Shown piece after piece: positions 22,243 through 32,235 of a DNA stretch of 64,000 bases. The notes below the pieces were generated by a model that saw only the letters and a program-made list of their open reading frames with translations, was not told the origin of the DNA and searched no databases. The DNA is from Sabellastarte sp. h YS-2021. Lineage: Eukaryota > Annelida > Polychaeta > Sabellida > Sabellidae. The position numbers and the translations under genes are program-made. Position 1 is the stretch's first letter. Each line of letters starts with the position of its first letter. The DNA is taken from contig OZ024935.1 of NCBI GenBank assembly GCA_964017235.1, forward strand, positions 31,537,596 through 31,601,595, read 5' to 3'.

Positions 22243-23445
22243 TTAATCGTTTTTTGCATTTTTTACTTTACAATCTAAAGCACTGTGGACACTGATCTTG
22301 CTATCCTGGGCAAAACATGTACTGCAAATGTGCCTGTAGAATACCCCTTTTGTTTCATGATGTTTTTGAAAATTACAGGAATTGTCATTGTAGTACACAC
22401 AAGGCATGGATTTACTTGCTTTCTGAGTAGCTTGACTTTTGCGAAATTTTTGAGAGTTGTTTGAAGCTTGTGCCGGAACAACATGTCTCTGAGCATTAGC
22501 CCGCCTGATCCGGTCAATTTTTTCCGTATCCGACCACCCAATCACTTCCCCTTGCTCCATACGGCATAGAAGCACAGCATGGCTGGCCTTAGCTGCTTGC
22601 CAGGAAAAATCATTGGAATCATCAAGGAGAGCAATGAGATAATCTAACATGTGATCCTTAGATTTTTGACAATTTTCATCTCTCAAAATTCGACAGAAAC
22701 CTGACATCCATTGTGTAATATTCAATTGGTTATAAGTTATTCTATCTTTGGTACTACCCACCAATACAAACTCATGAGGCCATTTTACTCTTTCTTTGAC
22801 AAAAATGTCCATAGAACCCCCACGTTGTGATTTGTATTTCGGATCCGTACCTTTAACATCCGTATTTGATAGTTGTTTGACTCTAGCTTCGACTTGATCC
22901 TGAATGGATCTGTCATGTCTCAAGGTATGTAAATCCGGTAATTTTTTGACTGAATCACCCTTAGTAAAACTTCCATTGAGACTTGAACTAGCAGATCCCC
23001 TAACAACAACTTTTTTGGCCTTAGGCCGAGCAGCAGAAGCCGAACTTTCTTCAATGGCAGTTAAACGCTTACCAATTGCGTCCAGTTGAGTAAGTATCCT
23101 CTCATTTATAACATTCTGATCCGGCTGACAAGCCACCGTATCCGGTCTTGGTCTGGAATTTTTGAAACGTGAAGGTCTGTCAGCTTTTTTGAATTTAGCA
23201 ACATGTACAGGTGATTCCTCGAGAGAATCATCGCTTCCCTGTGTCAACAAAGTATTATCCAAATCAATACTAGTATCAGACTCAGTATCAGACCTAGATT
23301 TTGAACTCTGACCAGGTTCCGGTTGAGAGGCAAATTCATTAAAGAAAGCATTGTCATTGTCTATCTGCACTTCTATAGGAATCTCAACTTTGCGACGCAA
23401 ATTGTAAGAGTTACCTGCAGTTCTGTGCTTCTGTTTCGCTGCCAT
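22243..23445 (-). CDS. gag-like protein of Ngaro-like element 2
   Basis: A 400-residue structural ORF starting at an ATG. It has an acidic, Ser-rich N-terminal third, a helical segment near residues 110-130 (NERILTQLDAIGKRLTAIEE), a central conserved block (RVKWPHEFVL, NITQWMSGFCRIL, FSWQAAKASHAVLLCRMEQG) and a C-terminal Cys/His cluster (C-x-YYNDNS-C, HH, H-x-C-x2-C, H, C). The block and cluster are shared with gag of the other two Ngaro-like elements. A good 5' splice site (CAG/GTAACT) occurs after codon 10 plus one base, matching the YR acceptor phase. The protein probably forms the particle core. Confidence 0.82.
   Translation of the reverse strand: MAAKQKHRTAGNSYNLRRKVEIPIEVQIDNDNAFFNEFASQPEPGQSSKSRSDTESDTSIDLDNTLLTQGSDDSLEESPVHVAKFKKADRPSRFKNSRPRPDTVACQPDQNVINERILTQLDAIGKRLTAIEESSASAARPKAKKVVVRGSASSSLNGSFTKGDSVKKLPDLHTLRHDRSIQDQVEARVKQLSNTDVKGTDPKYKSQRGGSMDIFVKERVKWPHEFVLVGSTKDRITYNQLNITQWMSGFCRILRDENCQKSKDHMLDYLIALLDDSNDFSWQAAKASHAVLLCRMEQGEVIGWSDTEKIDRIRRANAQRHVVPAQASNNSQKFRKSQATQKASKSMPCVYYNDNSCNFQKHHETKGVFYRHICSTCFAQDSKISVHSALDCKVKNAKND
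23409..23419 (-). promoter_or_regulatory. putative 5' splice site within gag for YR mRNA
   Basis: On the minus strand CTGCAG/GTAACT lies 31 bases into the gag ORF; the last exon base is 23415 (phase 1). Splicing to 19846 removes 3568 bases, including gag and RT, and puts the gag start codon in frame with YR. Confidence 0.45.
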
Positions 23446-23518
23446 CTCTCAAAACTACAGACGAGACCTCCAAAAATTTTTCGTATGAGCAAAAATAGTA
23501 AAGAAATAATTAAATAAA

Positions 23519-23733
23519 TGAAAAAACAAATAAATTCTAAAAATTAAAATTCAGGTCTTGTCTTGTCGACTGCCAGTTCAAATCTGACCATTCTCCCCTT
23601 GACCATAGCAAGGGTCAAACCTGTGACCAATCAGAAACGACCATGTGGCCAGTAACCCATTTATAATATGGGGGTGTTTCAATATATGGGGGTGAAGGAA
23701 TGATTAAGGTTGGCACCTAAATGCCAACCCACA
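23519..23733 (-). repeat. split direct repeat A1 (left end of element 2)
   Basis: 215-base left terminal repeat, matching 17709-17923. It abuts the interrupted DIRS relic at 23734 and is presumably the 5' untranslated region/promoter end of the element. Confidence 0.9.
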
Positions 23734-24048
23734 AAAGTTTGGAATTTGTTTGAGGATCGGTTGATTGGATTCGGGTCCTCCTGGAAAGGCTGTCCACTGT
23801 AACATAGAGTGAGCCCGGTATGTGCCTTGCTCTGAGTGTCACGTTGTTCTGAAGGCACAATGTAAGAATTCTCCACATTAGGACACATAGCCATGCCTGC
23901 CGACCTTGTGGCACCCTGTTTGTTGATGTAGGCCACCACTGAGGTGCTGTCTGAGGTGATGGGGACTTGAAGACTAGTTTTTGGAACTCGTCTTGAAGAA
24001 TTGCAGAGCCAGAAGAGCCACTTTCATTTTAGTAGATGCTTTTCTGAA
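23734..24048 (-). pseudogene. DIRS relic: RNase H fragment
   Basis: Minus-strand translation gives EKHLLK-KWLFWLCNSSRR, then ITSDSTSVVAYINKQGATRSA, and later KARHIPGSLYVTVDSLSRR in another frame. It matches the intact DIRS RNase H (EKRLHINVLELK, DNSTVVAYINKQGGTHSAE, LKARHIPGCLNVMADLLSRS). It is broken by shifts. It joins the segment ending at 16060 on one side and that starting at 26196 on the other, once the two insertions are removed. Confidence 0.82.
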
Positions 24049-24050
24049 TA

Positions 24051-26193
24051 GAGTTTTTACATTTTACACCAGTGGGAAGTAAGCTGGGTAGTTACATGCC
24101 TAATATGGCAATGCCTAATTTAAATAAATTTTGAGGGGTGGCAACTTTATATATATGTAGAGCAATATTTGTGTACACATCCAAAACTGGACAATATGAT
24201 GTATTGTCTGTTGGAACCTTTTAAAGACTGGCCAGTATTATGACATGTCAAGTGGCTGGTTATAGAAAGTGTGTGATGCCTGTTTTTTTTTGACAAATTG
24301 GTGCATGTGTGTTCTTGCTAAACTGTGATCAGATTAGTGAGCCACATTAGTGGGTAAATTAACTATTGGAGTTTTGAAAGTGAAGTGATCGCATTTCATA
24401 AGTGTAATATGCCAGCCCCTCAGTTATTGATTGAAGACTGGGAAACAGCCCTACAAAGAAAAGCCCTACAGGAGAAAAGCGCTACAGTTCTTTTATATCC
24501 ATGTAGAAAAGCATACCCTATTCTCTAGATCTTGAAGAAAGCCCTATACATCATGTTCAGTTTACAAATGAAAGGGTTGATCATTACTCAAAGGGTATTT
24601 CAATTGCTATTCAAACTAACCAGTGCTGTAATTTTCAATCCTAATGCCCCTTTGTAGTTTCAGAAACAATAAAATAAATGAATTTGTTAGCAAGGTAAAA
24701 CCCCTCTGGATTACAATTACTCAATCTCTAGATGATAACTGATTTAAAAATATGTTGCAGTGAAATCTTCAAGTGAAAATTGAGTTTGTTCCAGAATTTT
24801 TACAGTCAGTTGAACTTAGAATTTGTTCTTGAAGATTGGGATTTATTTACTTTCCTTTGATTAGTAATACAATATTTTTAATATGTTATTTGCATTGTGA
24901 ATGTTAAAGTATTTTAGTTTGCAGAACAATAAATGTGTATGTCACATAGCAAATACTCAAAACAATAATAATTTTGAAATAATAAAAGTGATACATAACT
25001 GTGAAACAGTTTATGTTTGGCATTGTTCTATCTAAAATGGGCTTTTATCCACAGTCTCAAAAATGGTGTAGGGCATTTCTCGATGGGGGAGTCAACAAAT
25101 TGTGTGACTTTTCTCTGCATGGATTTTCTCTGTAGGGCTTTTCTATGCTTTACATAATGAAAAATTAGTGCAGAATATTTTGGAAAAAGGAAGTACTAAG
25201 AAATTGTTATTTCTGTAACTTAATAAATTTTACACACCAGTGAAATATGTATTATCCTTAAAATTCTGGAGTCTTTATTTTAGGCTCTGAAATGAATTCT
25301 GGTAGACATGTTATAAATAATGTTTCCTCAAGCTTAACAATAGTTCAAGTGATATTTTAAAACACTGACCCCACACCCTAGTTTATCATGTTGTCAATTT
25401 ACTGTACCAATACATCTATGGGCTTTACCAGAGTCCCTGGCTCAAAGCTTTATTTTTATTTATTTGGAGTTTTACGTCAACAGGTAGTTGGAAGGGCAGA
25501 GGAAACTAGTACTTTCAGATCGTCAGGGTTCTGTACTGTAAACTACCGACCAACGGCAAGCAACTACCAGTTTTCCCACTTGAGGCCATGCCAGAAACCG
25601 AACCCCGGCCTCACTCTGCCACTGTGCCACCCCCCACCCCACCCCCACTTTACTTAATTTGAACTAAGTATAATATAATGTAAATGTCATGCTGATTCCT
25701 TTTGAAAATTAATTATGTTTTGTACAGGTCAGATTGTTTTTTTTTTCAGTTACACTTAGTTCCAGTATTCAATTTGCTGTTTGAATATCGTGGATATTTG
25801 CTGTTGAAAAAATATAAAAATACAGAAGTATATAAAAAATATTTAACATAAAAAATATCTCAGAGCCTAGAAGACTACCCAAAATCAAAAGGTGCATAAT
25901 ATTGTACATACATGTTCCTTGGTGTTAATCATTTGCATAGTGATGAAAAGTCATATTTGGCCCTGTTGTTTGGGAAATGTGTACCAAGTCCTTCATCCCT
26001 CCAACATAATGGATTCATATTAAAATTTTCTTTTTTAATGAGCTTAAACACCCCTTGTACGCCACTAACCACCCAAACTACCCTTGATGGTTACTTCAAG
26101 CTCCACCCACATGCCTGGTAAATGATTCCATTGGTAATTCACAAATAGGTCAGTGTACTACCCTGGGTAGGAATGGCTACAATGTAAAAACTC
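24051..26193. mobile_element. 2.1 kb TIR element with TA target duplication
   Basis: Interrupts the RNase H region of the DIRS relic. Its ends are inverted: GAGTTTTTACATT at 24051 and AATGTAAAAACTC ending at 26193. TA flanks both sides (24049-24050 and 26194-26195), as in Tc1/mariner-type insertions. No transposase ORF was seen, so it is non-autonomous. A tRNA-SINE fragment lies inside it (25452-25632). Removing it restores continuity of the relic RNase H. Confidence 0.65.
25452..25632 (-). repeat. tRNA-derived SINE copy
   Basis: On the minus strand the head reads GTGGCACAGTGGCAGAGTG, then GGGGTTCGGTTTC. These are A-box- and B-box-like pieces brought together by a deletion, followed by the body shared with 56128-56371 (CTACCTG, GTAGTTTACAGTAC). 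The tail side carries TTTATTTGGAGTTTTACGTC in plus orientation. Confidence 0.65.
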
Positions 26194-26195
26194 TA

Positions 26196-27250
26196 ATACG
26201 ACCCTGTACAATCTTGATTGAGTGAGCGCCACAACCTGTGTTTGAGGCATCTGTAAAGATTAGTTGTGTGTGTAGCACATTTTGAGGGTCTAACCACCAT
26301 TCCCCATTTCGTATCATCTTCTGATTCCAGTGAGTCTTGAGATGCCATTGAAAAGATCCTACCTAATTTCACAGTTTTCTCAACTTTGGTATGGCCAGGA
26401 ATTCATTTAAGGAACTAAGATCTATAACTGGCCTCCAGCGATTGGGGGGGTGGGGGGCAGGAACAGTCGACTGTAGAATTCTAAGGCACTTCCGGAGTCT
26501 GTGTAACTGCTGATAATGCAGGGCAACATGGATAGCCTCCAGTGTTCTCTGAAGGGTAGTTTGTATCTGTCCACAATGACTGGTTGGTCCCTTGTCTTTC
26601 CCACTCTGTTAGAAAACACTTGCCTGTCCCCTACTAGCAAATTTTTTGGCTTCTCTTGAGTAACAGCTTGTGACCACTGATTTGGAAGAACTAAATTAGC
26701 GAATGTACATAAGGAGTCTTTTTCCTCTCCAGAGTGGATAGGGTACTCAGAGTCTTTTCCCCTCTGGTAGGACAAAAGGGAGAAGATAATCTGAGTGATT
26801 TTCCGAAATTGTTTTCCGTTTTAATACAGGATGAGCTGAGATTAACATTTGTTTGACTGTCATTGAGGAGGTACCTCTGCAGCCACCTCAACCTCCACTG
26901 CGACTCCCCTTGAGGATGGTGGTAAAAGGGCGGTTGCACTATATATTGAGGTGCCGGTATAAGTTGGTAGAACATACCTTGGGGAGTGTGATGGCAGTGG
27001 TTACCACCCTTGTCCTTCTTTTTCTTATATGGGTGGAACCTGTTTTCACCCCCAGACCAATGAGATGCTGCTCGTACTTAAGGTTCCAGGTTGGGGTGTG
27101 TGTGACGGAGGTATGCATCTCTCTTAATCAGGACTAGGTTGGTCAGAGTTGAGTTGCAGTTGGCCACTAGATCCGCATAGTGCTGCTGACGTCCAACATA
27201 AATTGCACCTGGGATGTTTCTCGTTGTGTTATGCCAAATAGTTGTTGCAT
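26196..27250 (-). pseudogene. DIRS relic: gag C-terminus, RT N-terminus, RNase H start
   Basis: Minus-strand pieces include a gag-type tail (LIKRDAYLRHTHP, then a Lys/Gly/Tyr/Gln-rich stretch) at 27190-26880 and RT residues VDRYKLPFRE, LEFYSRLFL and RWRPVIDLSSLNEFL at 26620-26360. An abrupt jump then leads to HLKTHWNQKMI and LIFTDASNTGCGAHS at 26340-26210. In the intact DIRS protein the last two blocks are about 200 residues apart, so the RT palm including YLDD has been deleted. Numerous stops. Confidence 0.78.
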
Positions 27251-27254
27251 TATT

Positions 27255-27520
27255 TGCTCTCTAGTGGACCCGTTCATGGTTGCACGGACTTGATAAGCCA
27301 TGACTCATTTGCCATTCCCAAAGTAAATAGGAAATTGGCAATACTGATCGTTTTGCAAAGCCAGTAAGTGCGCATATTCCCACACCAGCATCATAACACC
27401 TTGATTCCCATGACCATTGTTTTGGATAGCCCTGGCCATCTGAACTCATAGGTAATAAGTTTTCAATTTTCAAGCATATTGTAACAACAGGGAGGATATA
27501 TTGTATCACAATAAAAGGGA
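27255..27520 (-). repeat. left inverted terminal repeat of the DIRS relic
   Basis: The minus strand here matches the plus strand at 9820-9985 (TTACAATATG, GAAAACTTATTACC, GGGCTATC, ACAATGGTCATGGG, GTTATGATGC). The two ends of the relic are therefore inverted repeats, as expected for DIRS elements, at roughly 75-80 percent identity by eye. Confidence 0.75.
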
Positions 27521-27775
27521 AGCACTTGGGAAGTACCAGAACTTCCGTACATGATCATCCTTACAGTAGTTTTCACTGGCTTTTAGATAATTCTGAGTGA
27601 AAGATTGACCCCCAATAGCAAATGTAAAGAATAGTATTCCAATCGGGGAAATGATCACAATATATCTATTCCTGTCACCACAAAACTTTTCTAACAATAT
27701 CATGAAAGGTCAGAGTTAACTCAGGATTTTATGTCCCACAACAGCCAGTGTAAAATTGAGATATGATTATCACTT

Positions 27776-27853
27776 GTCTGGAGTCAAACCCACACTGAAG
27801 TGACAGCCTGTGCTTAGTTGTCAAACGTGCTAACCATAAGACCACACAAGACC
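27776..27853 (-). repeat. second tRNA-derived SINE head
   Basis: On the minus strand GTGGTCTTATGGTTAGCAC resembles a tRNA A box, and GTGGGTTTGACTCC about 50 bases later resembles a B box. Differs from the SINE family at 56128-56371. No downstream body was defined. Confidence 0.5.
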
Positions 27854-28667
27854 TACTCTAAATTGAAAAGTAAAAAAATGAGTTTTTAGAGTTATCCGCT
27901 AAAATACTGTCAAATATATTTATTTTTTATTTGCTACTTCATTTATATCTTATTTGCCTACCCTTTATTAGTTATCTGCATTGAGATAAATTGTTGACTG
28001 TTGGGACACATTATTGACCCATGGTCTTACAATCAAATGGAGTTACTGTGCTCACACCACCCACTGTCCATCTTTATCCACCATTCACAGTTCAAAATAC
28101 TGGGATTTATTCAAAACATGGCTACCATAATCAGGAATGCCAAATCAATACTTGATAAGGTAATAGTATTGATTTAGTTTCTACTGTTTTAGTACTTTTA
28201 TGTGCTTTCTCTTTATGTGATTATCTAATTGGACCAGTCTTTCAATTAATCTTCCATATGAACCCAATTTAACAACTCAGATTGTTTTGGGGGTTTTTTT
28301 GCTCAAATCCTGATGATCCTCCTTTTAGAGGATCAATCCGGCGGATGATTCTCTCAAACTGGCGGATCATGGTGGATAGGTTATTTGCACTTCAGGACTA
28401 AAGTGGGATGGTTCTTCAGCCTCTGATGAGAAAATCAAACTATTTTCGCAATATTGCCAACCAACTTGGACAATATGAGGCAGTTAATAGAGGGATTAAC
28501 AGTCTGTCACTGACACACAAACTATTCTTATTCTTATTTAAATTGTTGACTGTCTGTTAAACAGTTTTAAGAGTGGGCTCCAGAGAGGCTCATGCTTCTA
28601 GAGATCACTATTTTTCTTTGGACTTTCATGAATTGTGACATAGCGTGATGAGTACCTGTATCATCAC

Positions 28668-28722
28668 TGAAATAAAGCAGCAATGGGCTACGTTAGTACT
28701 TGGATGGGTGACGGCCTCAGTG
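28668..28722 (+). repeat. 5S rRNA-derived sequence (SINE3-like)
   Basis: GTTAGTACTTGGATGGGTGAC and the adjoining AAGCAG and GGGCTACG match the central and 3' promoter part of metazoan 5S rRNA (AGCAG, GGGCCTGG, then the same GTTAGTACTTGGATGG block). The 5' third and the 3' stem are missing, so it is not a 5S gene; a 5S-derived SINE or 5S pseudogene fragment is likely. Confidence 0.65.
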
Positions 28723-28912
28723 CACTGCTCATGTCTCTTATGGCTTTACGGCTCATGCTAGTTGACCAAAACCATTTTCAGCCTTGTTTCCTCTTACGAT
28801 CACTATGTGTGAATTTCATCAGATGATACCAAGATGCATTTTACTTCACACTGCTGACATATATCAGATCTAGGGCTGTAGCATTTCAAATAGTGTATTG
28901 GGAAACACAACA

Positions 28913-29825
28913 ATGCTTAGTTCATTCCAGCTGAGTTGAACCTATAATGTTCTATTCACAAATTCCAAAATTGTTCATTTTTGTATCTCTGAATATAAGT
29001 CAGAAGTATAATGCCATGTCACATCATAATGAAACCATTTTGTATGTTTCTTTTTGTGAATTACTACATGATAATGCAACTAATTATTAATCTACCTTTA
29101 TTTGGCTCTGTATTTACATGTTAGGTTTTCCTACATTTAAGACTTAAAATATCTGTGTTCATATTCACGACTAAGATAAATGGCAATTTTATTTAAATTA
29201 TAAATATTCACACCTGCTTAAAAAATAAGAATAAATATTTTTGTTATGATGTATATCCAGCAACTTGGATAATCCTCAAAAGGATCATGGTGAGCAAAAA
29301 GGTCTTCCAGTTCACAGGGGGTCATATTATCTTCACTCTGTGCCTGTACACTACATTTCTATCCCTCCGAGTTACCATTAGCATTTCTGGCCCTACCTTG
29401 GTCCATGTTGGGTATCTCTATGGCTCTGATGTGGCTGCCATGTCCATTGTTTATACCTGTGCTTCTGTAGGATGCCTGGCAGGATCATTTCTATATGTGC
29501 TTAGGTGTTTGACCATTTCAATCATGAGTTTCAACTGTTCCTCTGCACTTTGGCCAAGGGTTTTTTGGTAATAGTTTTAGCCTGGCTGCCTCATATTTTA
29601 TGCTGCCTCCTGCATGAGAGCTATTGCAGTGAGGTTTATTGATATCCTGTGGGTAGTCTTAAATAATAAATTTGTGGATTGGTCACTACTTTAAGGAGCC
29701 TGTTATACAGGCATTCTTAGCATATGATCACTGGGAGTATTTGTTTATCCATTTATAGTTGACTCCATTCTTAAAGAAGAAGATTTAAACAGTATACCAT
29801 TTATTGCCTCTCAAAACCAGATTTG
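28913..29825 (+). pseudogene. decayed MFSD4B-like transporter copy
   Basis: Diverged copy of the intact gene at 32236-34027. The start codon and first codons are kept (ATGCTTAGTTCATTC), but the 5' splice site is lost: GGTAAGT in the intact gene is CTGAGT here. The second exon gives FLSLRVTISISGPTLVHVGY and SIVYTCASVGCLAGSFLY, then a frameshift near 29500 and stops. After the equivalent of the fifth membrane span (near 29755) it jumps straight to the C-terminal tail (GAAGATTTAAACAGTATACC). About 850 bases of the gene are missing. Confidence 0.85.
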
Positions 29826-29959
29826 AAAATAAAAATGTGACAAGATCTTAAGAAAAATAACAGGAAGTAAGGTGATGCTCATAAATGTATATAAGGTACT
29901 GGGTTATATTTATATAGAGATTTAGTCTTGTTTTCTGCTGTATATTTTACTTATGGAGA

Positions 29960-30730
29960 AGTTTTTTTATCATTACCCCACAGCCATTAAGGGCTGTCGG
30001 GGTATTGTTTTCACCCATGGAATCCGGATGGGCGGTCCATCAGGTGGGCGGGCGGGTGGGCGGCACTGTATATCAGAAACCGTAAGGTGTAGGAAGTTGA
30101 TACTTGGTAGGGACATTAGTTAAGGGGTGTAGGTGTGCAACGTCATGGTATGACCTTGATTTAACCTTTGACCTTGCCACAGTGACCTTGAATTTGAAAA
30201 TCTTGTCCAGGCTATATCTTACCAACCATAAGGTGTAGGAAGTTGATACTTGGTAGGGACATTGCTAGGGGTTGCAGGTGTGCAACGTCATGATGTAACC
30301 TTGATTTGACCTTGCCGTAGTGACCTTGACCTATAATATCTTGTCCGGGCTACATTTCAGAAACCGTAAGGTGTAGGAAGTTGATACTTGATAGGGACAT
30401 TGATTAGGAGGTGTAGGTGTATAATGTCATAGTGTGACCTTTGACCTTGCCATTGTGACCTTGACCTATAAAATCTTGTCCAGGGTATATCTAAGAAATA
30501 GTAAGGTGTAGGAAGTTTATACTTAGTAGGGATACTGGTTAGATGGTGTAGATGTGCAACGTCATGGTGTGACCTTGATTTGACCAGTGATCTTGCTGTT
30601 GTGACCTTGACCTATAAAAGCTTCTCTGGGCTATATCTCGGAAACTGTAAGGTGTAGGAAGTTGATACTTGGAAGGGACATTGGTTAGGGGGTGTATGTG
30701 TGCATCATGGTGTGACCTTTAACTTTGGCT
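29960..30730. repeat. tandem repeat, unit about 140 bp
   Basis: About five degenerate units beginning near 30078, 30224, 30361, 30497 and 30642, each with GTAAGGTGTAGGAAGTTGAT, CAACGTCATGG and TGACCTTGACCT. It is preceded by a GC-rich inverted motif (CCCCACAGCC / GGCTGTCGGGG) at 29978-30003 and GGGCGG repeats. Non-coding dispersed repeat of the kind common in marine invertebrates. Confidence 0.8.
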
Positions 30731-30739
30731 CTGCCAAAG

Positions 30740-31875
30740 TGTGTTCACCTGCTATATTTGAGACATCTTTCTCTTATGACAAAGATACAGGGATTGATGC
30801 AACTGTTTATTATATGCACTTTTACATAATTCTGCTTTGTCCATTGACAGATATTCTCCGATTAATAAATTTTACAGCTTCATAATTTTTAGTTTACTGG
30901 TTACTGCTGTCTTGTTTTGATACTTTATCTTTACATACAATTTCTTTCCCCTAGATTGTTATTTTCTCTACTTAAACATTATTTGGAGCTTTATATAACG
31001 GACACTGCTCTGAAAGTATCTAGATCTTGGTACTTTTTCGCTACTTCTATATCTCATGGTGTTGAAAACTATTTCCAAAGGATGTGGGATACGGGCATCT
31101 CTGATGCTATTTTTTATTGACATAGAAGGGGTACAAAACAAATTTTTTTCGAAGAAGTACATCTTTTACATAATTTACAGCTTTACACTTTCATACAATC
31201 AGGAAAGAATGTAGAAATTGGTTTGGTAGCTAGTGAATTTAAATATTTCTTCACTGTAAGTAATACACTAACCACAGGTGCTTGAAAAAGTACTACATAT
31301 AACTCAGACGTTCTGGACAAGCAGTGAAAGTAAACTTCAATTATTTTTAAAAATTTTGTCTGAAAATGAGATAATTGACAGACTTTGTTGTTCCTCATAT
31401 GTTTTGAAAAAAAACAATGTCAGAAATGCAGCGAAACTGAGAGAACTATTATTCACCAAGGTTTTACAGATATACAGTTTAGCTAGCAAGAACAAGATCC
31501 CAATTTGTTTTTATTGACAAGTCCCAGTAGCACTGTTCCAGCGTTGAGATTGAATGATAAACCTGAAAGATAAACCAAAAGAGAAGTTGAGTAAGGGTAA
31601 AGCACAACAGTTTAACTATTAGCGTGCTTTGAAATGTGATTCTGCCATATTGTGTGTCTTCAAAGACAAAATAAATCAATTAAGATTTCATGAAATGAAA
31701 GTTAAGTTACTATTTTCTTTAAATAAGATTTTGGTGTTTTGCACTGTGTATTTCAAATGTCAAACTTAGGCTGTATATCCTACAACAGGCCCTCGGGATT
31801 GCCACATGTTTTAGTTGAAGCAACATGGGAATCAGAGTCTACACTTACATGCCAAATATGGTAATCACTATGCAA
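30740..31875. other. non-coding spacer
   Basis: AT-rich DNA with short ORFs that show no domain or codon pattern. Nothing else recognised. Confidence 0.45.
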
Positions 31876-32235
31876 TGGAAGATCAACTCTAAATTGAAAA
31901 CAAAATAAAAATTTAAGATTACCAGTATATTTATCTTTCATACTTATCACCTCATTTTACATCTCGTTGACCTAGCTTTTAATATTTCACACATAATAAC
32001 AGCCCTAAAATATCCATATGGCAAAGTTATTCTACTTCTCTTGTATTTATGGTATCCTTATTAGTTATCTACATTGAGATAAATTGTTGCTTTTTATGCT
32101 TTTTACTATCACTTAAATTTCTCTTTTTTTCGTGTGAATTGATTCAGATGATACCATGGTGCATTTCATATCAAAAGTGTTGAAATATATTGGTCTTCAG
32201 GCTGTATTATTTAAAATAGTTCATAAGCACCACGA

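Larger units (their letters stand above)
16061..23733 (-). mobile_element. Ngaro-like YR retrotransposon 2, intact ORFs, split direct repeats
   Basis: Complete minus-strand YR retrotransposon of 7.67 kb with three open genes (gag, RT-RNase H, YR). In the sense direction the order is A1 (23733-23519), ORFs, B1 (18856-17924), A2 (17923-17709), a 715-base spacer and B2 (16993-16061). B1 abuts A2 exactly, reproducing the joint expected when the ends B2 and A1 are circularised, which is the split-direct-repeat layout of Ngaro/PAT elements. Boundaries are fixed by the host sequence: the element interrupts a DIRS relic protein between KQIPNF and GLQVDLF, with no target duplication. B1 and B2 look identical and A1/A2 differ at about one base, so insertion is recent. 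Confidence 0.92.
9763..27520 (-). mobile_element. DIRS-like retrotransposon relic with nested insertions
   Basis: Minus-strand relic of a DIRS-type element of a different subfamily from that at 56715-63090. From its 5' side: left terminal repeat (about 27520-27255), gag C-terminus and RT N-terminus (27250-26330), an internal deletion of the RT palm, and RNase H (26330-26196 and 24048-23734). The methyltransferase-like region and YR follow (16060-15222 and on to 14840), then the 3' region with internal complementary region and inverted right terminal repeat (10140-9763 in the outermost copy). The proteins carry many stops and shifts. Insertions at 16061-23733 and 24051-26193 and the 3' tandem amplification explain its 17.7 kb span. 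Confidence 0.85.
27854..29850 (+). repeat. segmental duplicate of 31880-34050
   Basis: Interrupted blocks of similarity run in the same order in both segments: CTCTAAATTGAAAA, TTAGTTATCTRCATTGAGAT, the region around AGATGATACCA, GATGCTTAGTTCATT, and the transporter coding region itself. The duplicated unit includes upstream sequence, the first intron and the gene, so this is DNA-level tandem duplication and not retroposition. Confidence 0.7.

Noticed and set aside
28684-28722. Functional 5S rRNA gene
   Set aside because: Only the central/3' promoter part is present; the 5' strand of helix I and the 3' end are missing.
30700-31680. Small ORFs between the tandem repeat and the transporter gene
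   Set aside because: No homology to each other or to a known family by eye, poor codon pattern, high AT; likely chance.
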